NCBI GenBank assembly: GCA_963920575.1
Contig: OY986967.1
Span: 25,499,648 to 25,563,647, forward strand
Origin: Narthecium ossifragum
Lineage: Eukaryota; Streptophyta; Magnoliopsida; Dioscoreales; Nartheciaceae
Reading direction: 5' to 3'
Length of the DNA: 64,000 bases
The stretch's first letter is position 1. Every line of letters begins with the position of its first letter. The notes beneath the pieces were generated by a model that saw only the letters and a program-made list of their open reading frames with translations, had not been told where the DNA came from and did no database searches. The position numbers and the translations under genes are program-made. Below are positions 1-9,495 of the stretch, piece after piece.

Positions 1-914
1 AGGTAGTGGGTGGGTGGTTGGTTAGGAATAGTAGATGGGTGGTTACCCTACCAGGTGGTAGGGGGCACCACTAGTATATATATATATATATATATGTAAT
101 AAACACTTAAATTACTAACCACCATTTTATTATTTAGTTGACAAAGAGATAAATACTTTTATCTTTAGTAGTAAAAAAATTATATTCCCTATTCTTTTAT
201 TTTTATGAATCTATGTTATTAAAGAAAAAAAATATTTTAATCTTTTAGTTTATATTCCCATCCCCATTCCCACATTCAAATGCGTACCAAACACTTTACA
301 AATAACGTTCCCATTCTGGTTCCTGTACATCCCAAACGCCCACAATTCCATTCTCATTCCCGTGTTTATTCTCATTCTGGCATTAGGTAATTTGCTCACC
401 GATCTCATGTTTGTAGCTATTATGATTATTCTATCTTTGATGGTCTCCTATCGATCATTCTCATGTTTTTTATAGTGATCAGTTGGGGGTTATGGTGATC
501 GTTCTTAGGCTTTTCCTCTTGCCGATCGTTATTATGCTTTCTAGATATATCTTAGGGTTTTGGTTTACCTTTCTATCTTTGATCGTGGATTGTGGTTTGA
601 TTTTTGTTCGATCGTCGAGTGATAGCAGTAAGAAGAAGCTACCAAGAACTGGAAAGAGACATTTCTTCTCGTTCAATTAGGTCGTACATATTACATACGG
701 TAATCCCCAAGGAAAGAGAAATTTGTGTGGTTGACCAGTGAAAAAGCTAAGAAGAACATCATGCTGCTAAAAGGAGTTTCTTGTGCCTTCAAAACAAAGG
801 AAGGGGAGGATAAAGCAAATCCACTCATATTATGTGATTCTTTTGCGATTATCTTTAGAGCTGGCCTGAATTAGTGTTGTTTAGGCATGTGTGAGGCCTG
901 AATTCACCTTACTA
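1..914. other. AT-rich intergenic stretch
   Basis: I see no gene here. A short (TA)n run lies at about 74-95. The first 80 bases (a GTAGTGGGTGG-like motif, then a stretch like CCAGGTGG.AGGG) recur as degenerate copies near 14,573 and 14,806 (reverse complement) and 16,742 (same strand). This points to the end of a dispersed element whose limits I cannot fix. Open frames near 480-680 overlap on both strands and show no recognisable protein. Confidence 0.4.
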
Positions 915-1071
915 GTGTGACTGGAACTTTCTCAAAGGTGCTTCGAAAAATTCACCAATGCCAAGAGGTTTTTCTGTCTAACACAAAAAACATGTATAAC
1001 CTTTATGGGAAGCAAAACCTATTGGCATTGGTGAATTTTTCAAAGCATCTTTGAGAAAGTTCCAGTCACAC
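915..1071. repeat. Long inverted repeat, MITE-like hairpin
   Basis: Two 57-base arms (915-971 and 1015-1071) are near-perfect reverse complements with about three mismatches, around a loop of about 43 bases. Both outer ends read GTGTGACTGGAAC inward. No convincing target-site duplication flanks the ends, so the superfamily is unknown. A transcript would fold into a long stem that could feed small-RNA production. A MITE is the simplest reading. Confidence 0.6.
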
Positions 1072-1147
1072 CGGTGGACATTTTTTTTATTATTATTAGT
1101 TCAGCCGAAGCTAGGTACAACTACATACTACATCTCATCAGATACTA

Positions 1148-1780
1148 TCATGATCTATCACCAAGCGCCCAATCAAATCCAGATCGGTTTATACGACACC
1201 ATCTGGCCAGCTCATCTGCACGCTCATTACAAGTTGTAGGAATGTAAAGGAACAAGATAAATTCAAAACATGATACCCTACTCCAAATCTCTCTTACGAG
1301 TCCACCGATCTCATCCGGCCACAACTTTCTTCCGTTCAGAATATCTACAGCAACATGACAATCAGATTCAATTATGACCTGCCTTTCCTGTCTTTCCTCA
1401 GCCAGCCGGATAGCTATTAGCACTGCCTTCATCTCCGTCTCTAGTATAGAGCTTGTCTCTACCACTTCACCGTGAGCCCATTGCACCTCCCCTTCTTTCC
1501 CGAGCGCCACCATTCCCGCCGCCGCTTCGCCGGAACATAGATCATAAGATGCATCCCCCTGAATCAATAGCGCCTGTCCATTCCTCAACTGCTCTGTCAA
1601 CTTCTTCATAGGATGATGTCTAGGTAAGTTGAGTACCTCCTCTGCAAGTCTGATCGCCCGCCGAGACATTGGACTAACCATTGGCGTGTGAGTTCGAAGG
1701 CATTCAAAAATGACGCTGGTACTTCGAACAGCTTGAAATTTAAATGCCTTGGGCCTCGGAACGTTTATTGATCTATGCAA
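1148..1780 (-). pseudogene. LINE fragment: RNase H (RVT_3-type) domain
   Basis: This 210-codon frame has the RNase H domain found at the C-terminus of plant non-LTR (LINE) polyproteins. All four acidic residues are recognisable: Asp76 in QGDASYD, Glu116 in ETEMKA, Asp140 in IIESD and Asp189 in NERADELA. Just beyond the stop, the minus strand carries a run of about eight A plus AAT repeats, which fits a LINE 3' tail. No reverse transcriptase or endonuclease precedes it, so it is a 5'-truncated copy. The first 35 or so codons cross a 19-bp inverted repeat (1665-1683 and 1778-1796) and are probably not original coding sequence. I found no target-site duplication. Confidence 0.75.
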
Positions 1781-1796
1781 TGGTTAGTCCAATGTC

Positions 1797-2300
1797 CACC
1801 CAAATCAAGCTAGCCATGCCACGGAAAGCCTAGTAAGTCCAGACTAGCCCAAAATAGCCCAGCCCATAACAGCCCGTCTATCCCAATCCAACCCAGCACA
1901 AACTATCCCTCAATTTTTTCACGCCGTTTTAATTTATGTTTTCTATCATGTAGTTGTAGATCTATGATACAAGGCACAACTAATGTGCCTGAGTTTACTA
2001 TTGTCAGCATTAGATTTTGAAATGATGGTAAAACAACACCTTGACGAGACAACAATCACCGAGAAAATTTCCATTCTATCATACGCATTTTCTTTCTCTT
2101 GTTTCTAATAATTAAGAAAATCTTTTTTTTTTTGATGGGACCAAACTTGTTGGCTGGTGTGGACACGCGCTGGACACCACGTCAGCGTTTCCAGTGGACA
2201 CCCTGGAGTCTGTGTCGAACCTTGCGTTCGATTCCAACCAATATCTCAGAAGAATTACACCAGTGGAGTGGAATGATCACGAGTCAATCCTCAATATCAT
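1797..2300. other. Gene-free stretch
   Basis: No gene is visible. The first 120 bases hold short repeated AGCCCA-like words typical of decayed transposon ends. A poly-T run near 2125 precedes a short open frame without recognisable content. Confidence 0.3.
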
Positions 2301-2545
2301 GCTAAATAAAACTTTAAGCTGATGGGAAATGTAAATTAAATGGCATAAAATTATATTTAAATACTTGCAAATAGGAATACCTTGCCTCCCAGCTATTAGT
2401 TTCTTCAAATAAACAAATAAATAGTGCACGACAAACCACTTCCTAGCAGTCAGTAAAGTAAATCGTAGGAACAGCAATATTATCTCCTTGCAAGTGAGCC
2501 TGGATCATTTCTGCGACGCCAAAACTCTGAAAATCAGATATATAC
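2300..2545 (-). pseudogene. Relic of F-box gene 3' flank
   Basis: This non-coding stretch resembles the region just downstream of the F-box/FBD gene (about 18,520-18,740) in the same orientation. Shared landmarks in order are TAGTTTCTTCAAATA, GTGCAC.ACAAA, CAGTnAGTAAATC.TAG and CAAAACTC near the end. It suggests a second member of the F-box family once stood here and only its 3' flank survives. The copies are diverged with small indels. I infer homology from the ordered matches and could not compute an alignment score. Confidence 0.5.
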
Positions 2546-2589
2546 AGGGAATGCACTCAGCAAGAACTTGTGAGTGGGCCTCACACATA

Positions 2590-4415
2590 GGATTTATTGC
2601 CTAAAAGGCCCTCTCATGTTCACTAATAGCGGACTGAGACCCCTTGGCAACATCTTTTGCATATTCGAACTCCAAAGCCATTTAATTCCAAACCTACCCT
2701 TCAAATTCAGCCCATGTGAATTGGCCATGGATGGCCATGCCACATGACGTGGCATGCCATGGCATGGCCATTCGATGGTCATCCCCTGCTATACACTTGC
2801 CACGTGGCATGCATATCTTCATTAAATATTAGTATTTTAATAATTTTTAATTAAAATATTAAAAATAATACTATTTTTGGATGACGTGGACCAATCACGA
2901 GATGACACGTGGCATGTGGGACCCACTTATAGTAATATTTTATTACAGTAATATATTATTAATATTATTTAATATGCCAATGTTTCTGCGAGTACAAAAG
3001 ATAATGTAATAGTTTTTATGCGTTCATAAATACGGGTATAAATTTTTACACGCTAAAGAACCACGAGTATAATGTTTATATGCATAAAATTTTTTATAAC
3101 TCTTTATGAATACATAAATGAGGGTATAAATTTTTACGCGCTAAAGAACCACTAGTATAATTTTTTACGCGCACTTGTATAATATTTTACACGTACATAA
3201 GAGTGCGTAAAAACTTATACTTGTGTTTTGTGAGTGCATAAAAATTGATACACGTATAGTATATGATGAATACGTGTATCACATATTATAAGTGTGCTAC
3301 AATGGCAATAACAATGGGAAGCAAGGCTCTATGGCGGAGCGAATCCGAAAAGATGGTCTCAGTTCAGATTGTTCTATGCAACTCGGGAACATGAAGTTGA
3401 AATCGCTAGTAATCGCGGACTAGCATGTCGTGGTGAATATGTACTCGAGCCCTGTACACACCGCCCGTCACACCCTGAGAATTGGTTTCGCCTGAAGCAT
3501 CGAATCAATGATCACTCATGACTTCTGTATACCATGTTTGCCATGCGATGTGTACAGGGCCTGCGTCTCGCGTATAGTAACAATTGGGATCCTAACTTCT
3601 CAATTAGCTCGAAACATCAAGCATCCTACTTTTTAAGGTTTTTTTAAAGCGAAAAAAACTTATTTAATAATGCCCTTTTCCATGTGTTAAAGTCTATTAA
3701 AATAACTGAAGGACTTATAATATGTGATACACGTATTCATCATATACTATACGTGTATCAATTTTTATGCACTCACAAAACACAAGTATAAGTTTTTACG
3801 CACTCTTATGTACGTGTAAAATATTATACAAGTGCGCGTAAAAAATTATACTCGTGGTTCTTTAGCGCGTAAAAATTTATACCCGCATTTATGTACGCAT
3901 AAAAAGTTATAAAAAATTTTATGCATATAAACATTATACTCGTGGTTCTTTGGCGTGTAAAAATTTATACCCGTATTTATGAACGCATAAAAACTATTAC
4001 ATTATCTTTTGTACTCGCAGAAACATTGGCATATTAAATAATATTAATAATATATTACTGTAATAAAATATTACTATAAGTGGGTCCCACATGCACGTGT
4101 CATCTCATGATTGGTCCACGTCATCCAAAAATAGTATTATTTTTAATATTTTAATTAAAAATTATTAAAATATTAATATTTAATGAATATATGCATGCCA
4201 CGTGGCAAGTGTATAGCAAGGGATGACCATCGGATGGCCATGCCATGGCATGCCACGTCATTTGGCATGGCCATCCATGGCCAATTCACATGGGCTGAAT
4301 TTGAAGGGTAGGTTTGGAATTAAATGGCTTTGGGGTGCGAATATGCAAAAGATGTTGCCAAGGGGTCTCGGTCCGCTATTAGTGAACATGAGGGGGCCTT
4401 TTAGGCAATAAATCC
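2590..4415. mobile_element. Mutator-like long-TIR element carrying mitochondrial rRNA
   Basis: The element is 1,826 bp. Its arms at 2590-3292 and 3714-4415 (about 700 bp each) are inverted copies with few differences. The tips read GGATTTATTGCC inward. A 10-bp direct duplication CTCACACATA flanks it at 2580-2589 and 4416-4425. Long terminal inverted repeats with a 9-11-bp duplication are known for the Mutator superfamily. The 421-bp centre holds an inserted 18S rRNA fragment and no transposase, so the copy is non-autonomous and Pack-MULE-like. Short open frames in both arms (2594-2782 and 4223-4411) are mirror images and not likely genes. The paralogous segment near 22,000 lacks the element. 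Confidence 0.85.
3294..3548 (+). pseudogene. rrn18: Mitochondrial 18S rRNA 3' fragment (NUMT)
   Basis: The stretch matches the 3' region of small-subunit rRNA, including the near-universal TACACACCGCCCGTCACACC. The words after it, GAATTGGTTTCGCC.GAAGCATCG and ATGATCACTCATGACTTCTG, match plant mitochondrial 18S as I remember it rather than plastid 16S. It starts near TGTGCTACAATGGCAATAAC and stops matching near 3,545, before the end of the gene. Many differences from the mitochondrial form are C to T or G to A, as expected from methylation-driven decay in the nucleus. It sits between the arms of the Mutator-like element and is not a functional rRNA gene. Confidence 0.85.
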
Positions 4416-4737
4416 CTCACACATACCATTATGAAGTCTCAACTCCCAAGCAACCATCCACCATGTGGCGGTGGTAGAATTGACACATGGTTTGTAATTG
4501 TCAAAAATATTTACCGGGTAGTTTCCAAATCTACAACAAAACCCAATTACTGAAATTTTATATAACAGACTTTTGATCCTGAAGTGAGTGGCAAGCAAAC
4601 TGCTGAACAATCTAGAGCAATCTTAAGATCGCAATGTTAAGATGGCAATGATCTAATAAAGTTCTACCAGAGAGTTTAGTACAACTGTTACATAACAAAT
4701 AAAAGGAGTGAGTGAAAACTAGCAATGCAATGTACAC

Positions 4738-5234
4738 TGATGAGATCCTGGATCTGAGGAGATCTCACCAGGTCGTTGAAGGTGGAAGGAAGATAGAAAA
4801 GAAGATGATAATCCTCGATTGATGGCTGAGGACGCCCCTTGTATCCAATTAATGGCTAGATAAACCCCTATTTCCACTTGATGGCTGGAAGAACCCCTCA
4901 ATAGCTTTATTAATTCTCTGAATGCTTGGACTACTGACTCTTGCCTCCTATTTATAGAGAGGCATATAGAAACCCTAGGACTCTCAAATACCTAGTTAAC
5001 ACCATAGCCGTTGGATGTGTAGCCGTCTAACGAATGGCTCATATCCAATCCGACTAACAACTGACTCGGGCTCACACCCAACCTAAATCAATCATACCTA
5101 CACTTGACTCAATCACAACTCCTAATTGACTAATACAGATATGACTCCAATGACTGACTTATCCTACGACATGACTCCAACTACTCATGACGTGGCTCGG
5201 CCCTCTAGCTCGACCCACTCCTGGATTCCTATCA
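4738..5234 (-). repeat. 3' LTR of the 3.1-kb retrotransposon
   Basis: This is the downstream LTR in the element's own orientation. It is TG..CA bounded, with the duplication TACAC outside at 4733-4737. Its TATA-like box on the minus strand lies near 4950. Confidence 0.92.
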
Positions 5235-5461
5235 TTCTCCACCCCTTGAAATCGACCTTGTCCTCAAGGTCGAGCTTATTTTTAATTATTTGGTCCATTG
5301 AATTAGTTGCACCAATGGATACAGCTTCGGGTCCTCCAGGATCGAACACGATGCGGTGCCAATTCTCTGAAAGACAGCGATGATGGTTGCGCTGCTGAAG
5401 GAGGTCCAGAATCTTGCCAAAGATATGGGAGCTAGCAGAATCCATCGATGAAACTCTGGTG

Positions 5462-7363
5462 TCAAGAAAGACAGTGGCAATGCTTGGCTAACCAATGGAT
5501 CTGCTGGACTTTGAAAGGAGCAGTGTTGGAGGCTTGTAAGGCTGTCGTCTCAGACGGATGCGCTGTCGGCGTGAACGGCAACGTGGAGATTGCCGAGGGT
5601 GACGAAGAGGTCCCTGGCGGAGTTGGCCTTGGCCGGTGGCTGCGGCGCTCGGAGATGGGGCTGCCCGAGGTTGTGGCATGGACTTCGGTGTGGTTGACGA
5701 TGCTCGGAGAAGTGAGGACCGGCGAGGTGAGGAGGTCGTGGGTGAGGCTTGGCCAGCAGGGATCTGGATCGTAGATGGCGCGGGGTGCCCAGGTCGGCGA
5801 CGCGGATGAACTGTGGACTGCGGATCGTCGTCGTCGTCGGCGGTGCTCGGGTGAAACGTGGCCGGCGAAGGCGTTGGCGAGATCGACCGATGATGGCTTC
5901 TGGCGAGGCCGGCGGAGTAGGGAGGAGGTCTCTCTGGTTGGAGAGAGGGCGGCAGCCTCGGGAGGAAGTGGAACCGGGACGGGGTCGTTGTCGAGCTTGG
6001 CCCGCCGGGATCGGGAGGGAGCAGAGCCTTTGGTGAGGGAGTAGAGAGGGGTGGTGCGGCGGAGCTTGAGCAGATGCCAGCTTGAGAGATGAACCGGGAC
6101 GGGATCGTTGGCGAGCTTGGCCCGCCGGGATCGGGAGGGAGCAGAGCCTTTGGTGAGGGAGTAGAGAGGGGTGGTGCGGCGGAGCTTGAGCAGATGCCAG
6201 CTTGAGAGATGAACCAGGACGGGATCGTTGGCGAGCTTGGCCCGCCGGGATTGGGAGGGAGCAGAGCCTCTAGTGAGGGAGTAGAGGGGGGCGGTGCGGC
6301 GGAGCTTGGGTGCTTGCAGCTGCGAGGATCCGGCGAGGTGGAGTGGGGAAGCGTATTGGCGGCTTGACCGGAGATCAGATGGAGAGGAGGAAGAAGGTAG
6401 CGGAGGTCTTGGTGAGGTCGGTGTCGGTAGGGGAGGTCTTGGTGAGGTCGGTGTCGGCGGAGTTCCGGCGCGGGAGATGGAGACGCCGAAGTAGGAAGGA
6501 GAAGGGGACGCCGGTGAGAGAGATGAGGAAGATGGGATCCATGAGGCAGATGGGATCCCGGCAAGAGGCGGAACGGTTGCGGAGGCCGTGGAGCAAGGGA
6601 GCGAGATCGGGGGAGGCGGAATGGCTACGGAGGCCGTGGAGCAATGTAACGAGCTCGGGATCCGTGCCGTCGGCGACGAGGTGGAGCTGGAGATGGGCGT
6701 CGACGGGGATGAGGGAGAGGAGGTGGGCGTCGACGGATCCAGGCTCGACGGGGATGAGGGAGAGGAACTCACGTGAGAGGGGATCTTGGGGGAGAGAGAG
6801 TGAGTGGAAGGAGAGAGAATAGGGGCTGACGAGGATGAGTTGGATCTAATGCACTGTACTCGATCCAATGGTGGGGATGAGATGGGTTTAAGTAAAGGTG
6901 ATGAAGGGTTGTGATCATGTGGTGATATAGGAAGGTTAATTAGTGGATGGTCATGATTAAGGGAGGGACTTGATCTAATGGTGGATGTTGGGTTAAGATT
7001 AATAAGAGACAAGGAAGGCCGCATGGTTTGAGAAAATCGAGGGTATGGATCTAATGAAAGGGTTGATGGAGGATCAGGATTTACCTGGTTCTTAGGGTTT
7101 GCCAAGGACTCCCCTGCTGCGCCGTCAATCCTAGCTGTCAGGGCTGCAATTTGATTGCCCAAGTCTCGTACCAGGTCTCGCATGACCCCTTCCAAACTGT
7201 TGAATTTAGTCTCCATGACTTCATGACGCTCTTCAAACATGGTGGTTGTTTTCTGTCCTGACACCCATAGGTCTACGAGGGTCTCTTTGATATCTTCTGA
7301 CCTATGTTCCAACGCCTGCAACCGTTTTTCTTCTCTTAAATATGCCATGGTGCCGAGAACCAA
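5462..7363 (-). CDS. Gag-like N-terminus fused to Pro/Ser-rich repeat protein, in retrotransposon
   Basis: This 633-codon frame starts just after the primer-binding site. A second Met, at residue 6 (MAYLREEKRLQALEHR), may be the true start. Residues 1-90 are charged and helical, with a likely coiled coil (ERHEVMETKFNSLEGV), like the N-terminus of some plant Ty3-type gag proteins. From about residue 90 the chain is dominated by Pro, Ser and Thr. Three copies of a 40-residue unit (cores KLRRT.PLYSLT.GSAP) follow, encoded by exact 120-bp DNA repeats. No zinc knuckle, protease or polymerase motif is present. The GC content is much higher than around it. The open frame may reflect selection, capture of a GC-rich host sequence, or chance in stop-poor DNA. 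I do not recognise the middle part. Confidence 0.6.
   Translation of the reverse strand: MVLGTMAYLREEKRLQALEHRSEDIKETLVDLWVSGQKTTTMFEERHEVMETKFNSLEGVMRDLVRDLGNQIAALTARIDGAAGESLANPKNQVNPDPPSTLSLDPYPRFSQTMRPSLSLINLNPTSTIRSSPSLNHDHPLINLPISPHDHNPSSPLLKPISSPPLDRVQCIRSNSSSSAPILSPSTHSLSPKIPSHVSSSPSSPSSLDPSTPTSSPSSPSTPISSSTSSPTARIPSSLHCSTASVAIPPPPISLPCSTASATVPPLAGIPSASWIPSSSSLSPASPSPSYFGVSISRAGTPPTPTSPRPPLPTPTSPRPPLPSSSSPSDLRSSRQYASPLHLAGSSQLQAPKLRRTAPLYSLTRGSAPSQSRRAKLANDPVLVHLSSWHLLKLRRTTPLYSLTKGSAPSRSRRAKLANDPVPVHLSSWHLLKLRRTTPLYSLTKGSAPSRSRRAKLDNDPVPVPLPPEAAALSPTRETSSLLRRPRQKPSSVDLANAFAGHVSPEHRRRRRRSAVHSSSASPTWAPRAIYDPDPCWPSLTHDLLTSPVLTSPSIVNHTEVHATTSGSPISERRSHRPRPTPPGTSSSPSAISTLPFTPTAHPSETTALQASNTAPFKVQQIHWLAKHCHCLS
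5972..6312. repeat. 120-bp tandem repeat, nearly three copies
   Basis: Three consecutive units begin at 5972, 6092 and 6212 with a period of exactly 120 bp, the third slightly shortened. The first two are almost identical and the third is a little more diverged. Because 120 is a multiple of three, the units give a 40-residue protein repeat in the retrotransposon ORF. Confidence 0.9.
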
Positions 7364-7378
7364 GGCTCTGATACCAAT

Positions 7379-7875
7379 TGATGAGATCCTGGATCTAGGG
7401 AGATCTCACCAGGTCATTGAAGGTGGAAGGAAGATAGAGAAGAAGATGATAATCCTCGATTGATGGCCGAGGACGCCCCTTGTATCCAATTAATGGCCGG
7501 ATAAACCCCTATTTCCACTTGATGGCTGGAAGAACCCCTCAATAGCTTTATTAATTCTCTGAAAGCCTGGACTACTGACTCTTGCCTCCTATTTATAGAG
7601 AGGCATATAGAAACCCTAGGACTCTCAAATACCTAGCTAATACCATAGCCGTTGGATGTGTAGCCGTCTAACGAAAGGCTCATATCCAATCCGACTAACA
7701 ACTGACTCGGGCTCACACCCAACCTAAATCAATCATACCTACACTTGACTCAATCACAACTCCTAATTGACTAATACAGATATGACCCCAATGACTGACT
7801 TATCCTACGACATGACTCCAACTACTCATGAAGTGGCTTGGCCCTTTGGCTCTACCCACTCCTGGATTCCTATCA
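7379..7875 (-). repeat. 5' LTR of the 3.1-kb retrotransposon
   Basis: This is the upstream LTR in the element's orientation and is expected to carry its promoter (minus-strand TATAAATA near 7590). The initiator-Met tRNA primer-binding site directly follows it on the minus strand, and TACAC lies outside at 7876-7880. Confidence 0.92.
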
Positions 7876-7880
7876 TACAC

Positions 7881-9075
7881 AGTGCTCCATCATAACAAAA
7901 TCAGTAGTTAGCAGCTGCCACATAACAAATAAAAGGATCCAAGCACATAAAGGTCTCTCGTGACATGGAGAGGAATCAAAACAAGCAAATACACAAGATC
8001 AGACATCATACACATCTAAGGGAAAATAGGGATCAAAGGGAAATCAATGGCAAAACACAGATCCAAGCATATATAACCTCTCGTTACATGGAGGGGGATG
8101 AAATCAAAGGGGAAACAGGGATCAGAGATTAGCAGCCGCAAAAAAACTAACAAAACAAACAAATACACAAGATCAGACATCATACATATCTAAGAGAAGA
8201 CAGAGATCAAAGGGAGGTGAGGAAAAGAAAACCCTAGCCTCGATAGTTTTCGAGTGGCAAGACTAGTTTCCGTCGAGTGGGGGAGTGGGTGGGTAATTAA
8301 TTACTCGCGCGCCACTCCACTCGCCCAACTCTGGCGTTATTTTCGTTGGAATCATACGGCTGACTGGATCAAGATTTTAGGATGTACTCACTGTACTCCC
8401 TTAAGTTTCAAGGCAAATCAAATAACTTAAAAGGCCAATTTGGTTGGTTGGAGAATAAGGCCCCTAATTTCAGAATTTGGTCCTCTAATTTCAGAATACT
8501 AACCAAACAACGTACTAATTCTAGCATACTAATTTCAGAAATCTTCAAACCTGAAATAGCCTATCCTGTGACCAAACACTAGCATACTAATCTAAAAAGA
8601 ATGGGGTTAGTGGAATAGGAAAAGATGGGCTAACCGGTGTTTTTGAGATAAGCTTTATCCTATCCCAGTCTGATTTCTATCCGCATCAAGTAAATTTTTT
8701 TTTAAAATTTCAAGCAAGACAAGATATAAAAATATTTATTTTTGAATTGCCCTCGAGTGGAGTATGGCATAAGCCATGCCACATGGCAGGGGTATTCAAA
8801 TGGGCCGGTCGGGTCCAGCCGGGCCGAGTTGGAGGCAATACCCGGTTCGGCCCTTGTAATTATTTGGACGGGCGGGGCCAGTGCCTGGCCTAATAGGCCT
8901 TCCACCCGGCGGGCTCAAGTATGACTATGCCCGACTTGAAGACCAGGATGGACCGGACTGGACCGGACCCGGCCCACCAGCCCCCTTTCTCCATCGAGAA
9001 CCCCATCGAAACCCACTGATCCTTGGCGGATGACGGAAGAGAAGCAGCATGCTTCATAACACTGGAGAAAGGAAC
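7881..9075. other. Gene-free stretch with transposon debris
   Basis: From 7,920 to 8,200 short imperfect repeats recur (CACAAGATCAGACATCATAC twice, and GATCAAAGGGA-like words). From 8,430 to 8,640 repeated TAATTTCAGAAT and CTAGCATACTAAT words look like a decayed small transposon. From 8,790 to 8,990 GC-rich words such as GGGCCGG and GGACCGGAC resemble hAT-type non-autonomous ends. I could not fix boundaries or find a gene. Confidence 0.35.
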
Positions 9076-9084
9076 CGTCTACGC

Positions 9085-9490
9085 TTGATCGCGGCGACCG
9101 CGACCTCCTTCTGATGATCTCATCAACAGCGATGAGGACGACGATGGCGCCGAGGACTAGAAGTCGTGCCTGGCCATGGATGCCGAATGCGATGCGGAGA
9201 AAGTGGAAGACGAGTTCCTTAGATTGATGGAGGAGAAGTTCTGGAAATCGAAGAGATCACTTCTCGGGGATCATCAGGGGAATTTGAGCTTGGATTTGGG
9301 TGTTGATTTGGATTTGGAATCGCTGATAAGAGAAGCGGATATGGAGCTGGCGAAGGCGGCGGAGATGTGGAGGAGTAGTAGTAGTAGGTCGGTGGCAGGG
9401 GGAGCTGTTTGGAGAAAGAAGAGTACGAGAAGCTGTTTTGGAGGAAGGGGATCATGTGGCCGAGTTAGAGAAGAGAGAGGCCTAATGTGG
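9085..9490 (+). pseudogene. Broken gene fragment, acidic/coiled protein
   Basis: One frame reads an acidic stretch (DDLINSDEDDDGAED), a stop, then MDAECDAEKVEDEFLRLM, a low-complexity middle and DLDLESLIREADMELAKA. After the serine run near 9,380 the plausible continuation (LEKEEYEKLFWRKG) lies in another frame, so a frameshift is likely. It looks like part of a plant coiled-coil protein, but I cannot name the family. The fragment ends where a solo LTR begins at 9496. I could not recognise its continuation past the LTR's far end at 12714. Confidence 0.5.
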
Positions 9491-9495
9491 GGGGT

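Larger units (their letters stand above)
2545..4732. repeat. Segment paralogous to about 21,945-22,290, split by a transposon
   Basis: The bases up to 2589 and from 4416 onward form one continuous sequence matching about 21,945-22,290 (for example GGGAATGCACTCAGCAAGAA, ATTGACACATGGTTT and CAGACTTTTGATCCTGAAGT). In this copy a Mutator-like element splits the segment. The other copy has no insertion, which confirms the element ends. No protein is recognisable in either copy. Confidence 0.7.
4738..7875 (-). mobile_element. Complete non-autonomous LTR retrotransposon
   Basis: Two direct 497-bp repeats (4738-5234 and 7379-7875) begin TGATGAGATCC and end CCTATCA. They are flanked by the 5-bp duplication TACAC at 4733-4737 and 7876-7880. 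I counted 18 differences between the LTRs by eye. A primer-binding site matching TGGTATCAGAGCC (initiator Met-tRNA) lies on the minus strand just inside 7378, and a purine-rich tract lies just inside 5235, so the element reads leftward. Each LTR has a minus-strand TATAAATA. The 2.1-kb interior codes a gag-like N-terminus, a long Pro/Ser-rich stretch and the last residues of a Ty3-type polyprotein (LDLEDKVDFKG). Protease, reverse transcriptase and integrase are absent. Confidence 0.92.

Noticed and set aside
483..680. Overlapping 65-codon frames on both strands
   Set aside because: Each is the mirror of the other, with no family match, splice context or start signal; most likely chance.
2594..2782. 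62-codon frame, nearly identical to a frame at 4223-4411
   Set aside because: The identity comes from the inverted arms of one transposon, not from duplicated genes.
3294..3548. Possible functional rRNA gene
   Set aside because: It is only a 3' fragment with many transitions, enclosed in a transposon.
5749..6822. Long plus-strand frames in GC-rich DNA
   Set aside because: They are antisense shadows of the retrotransposon ORF, which has the start position and primer-site context.
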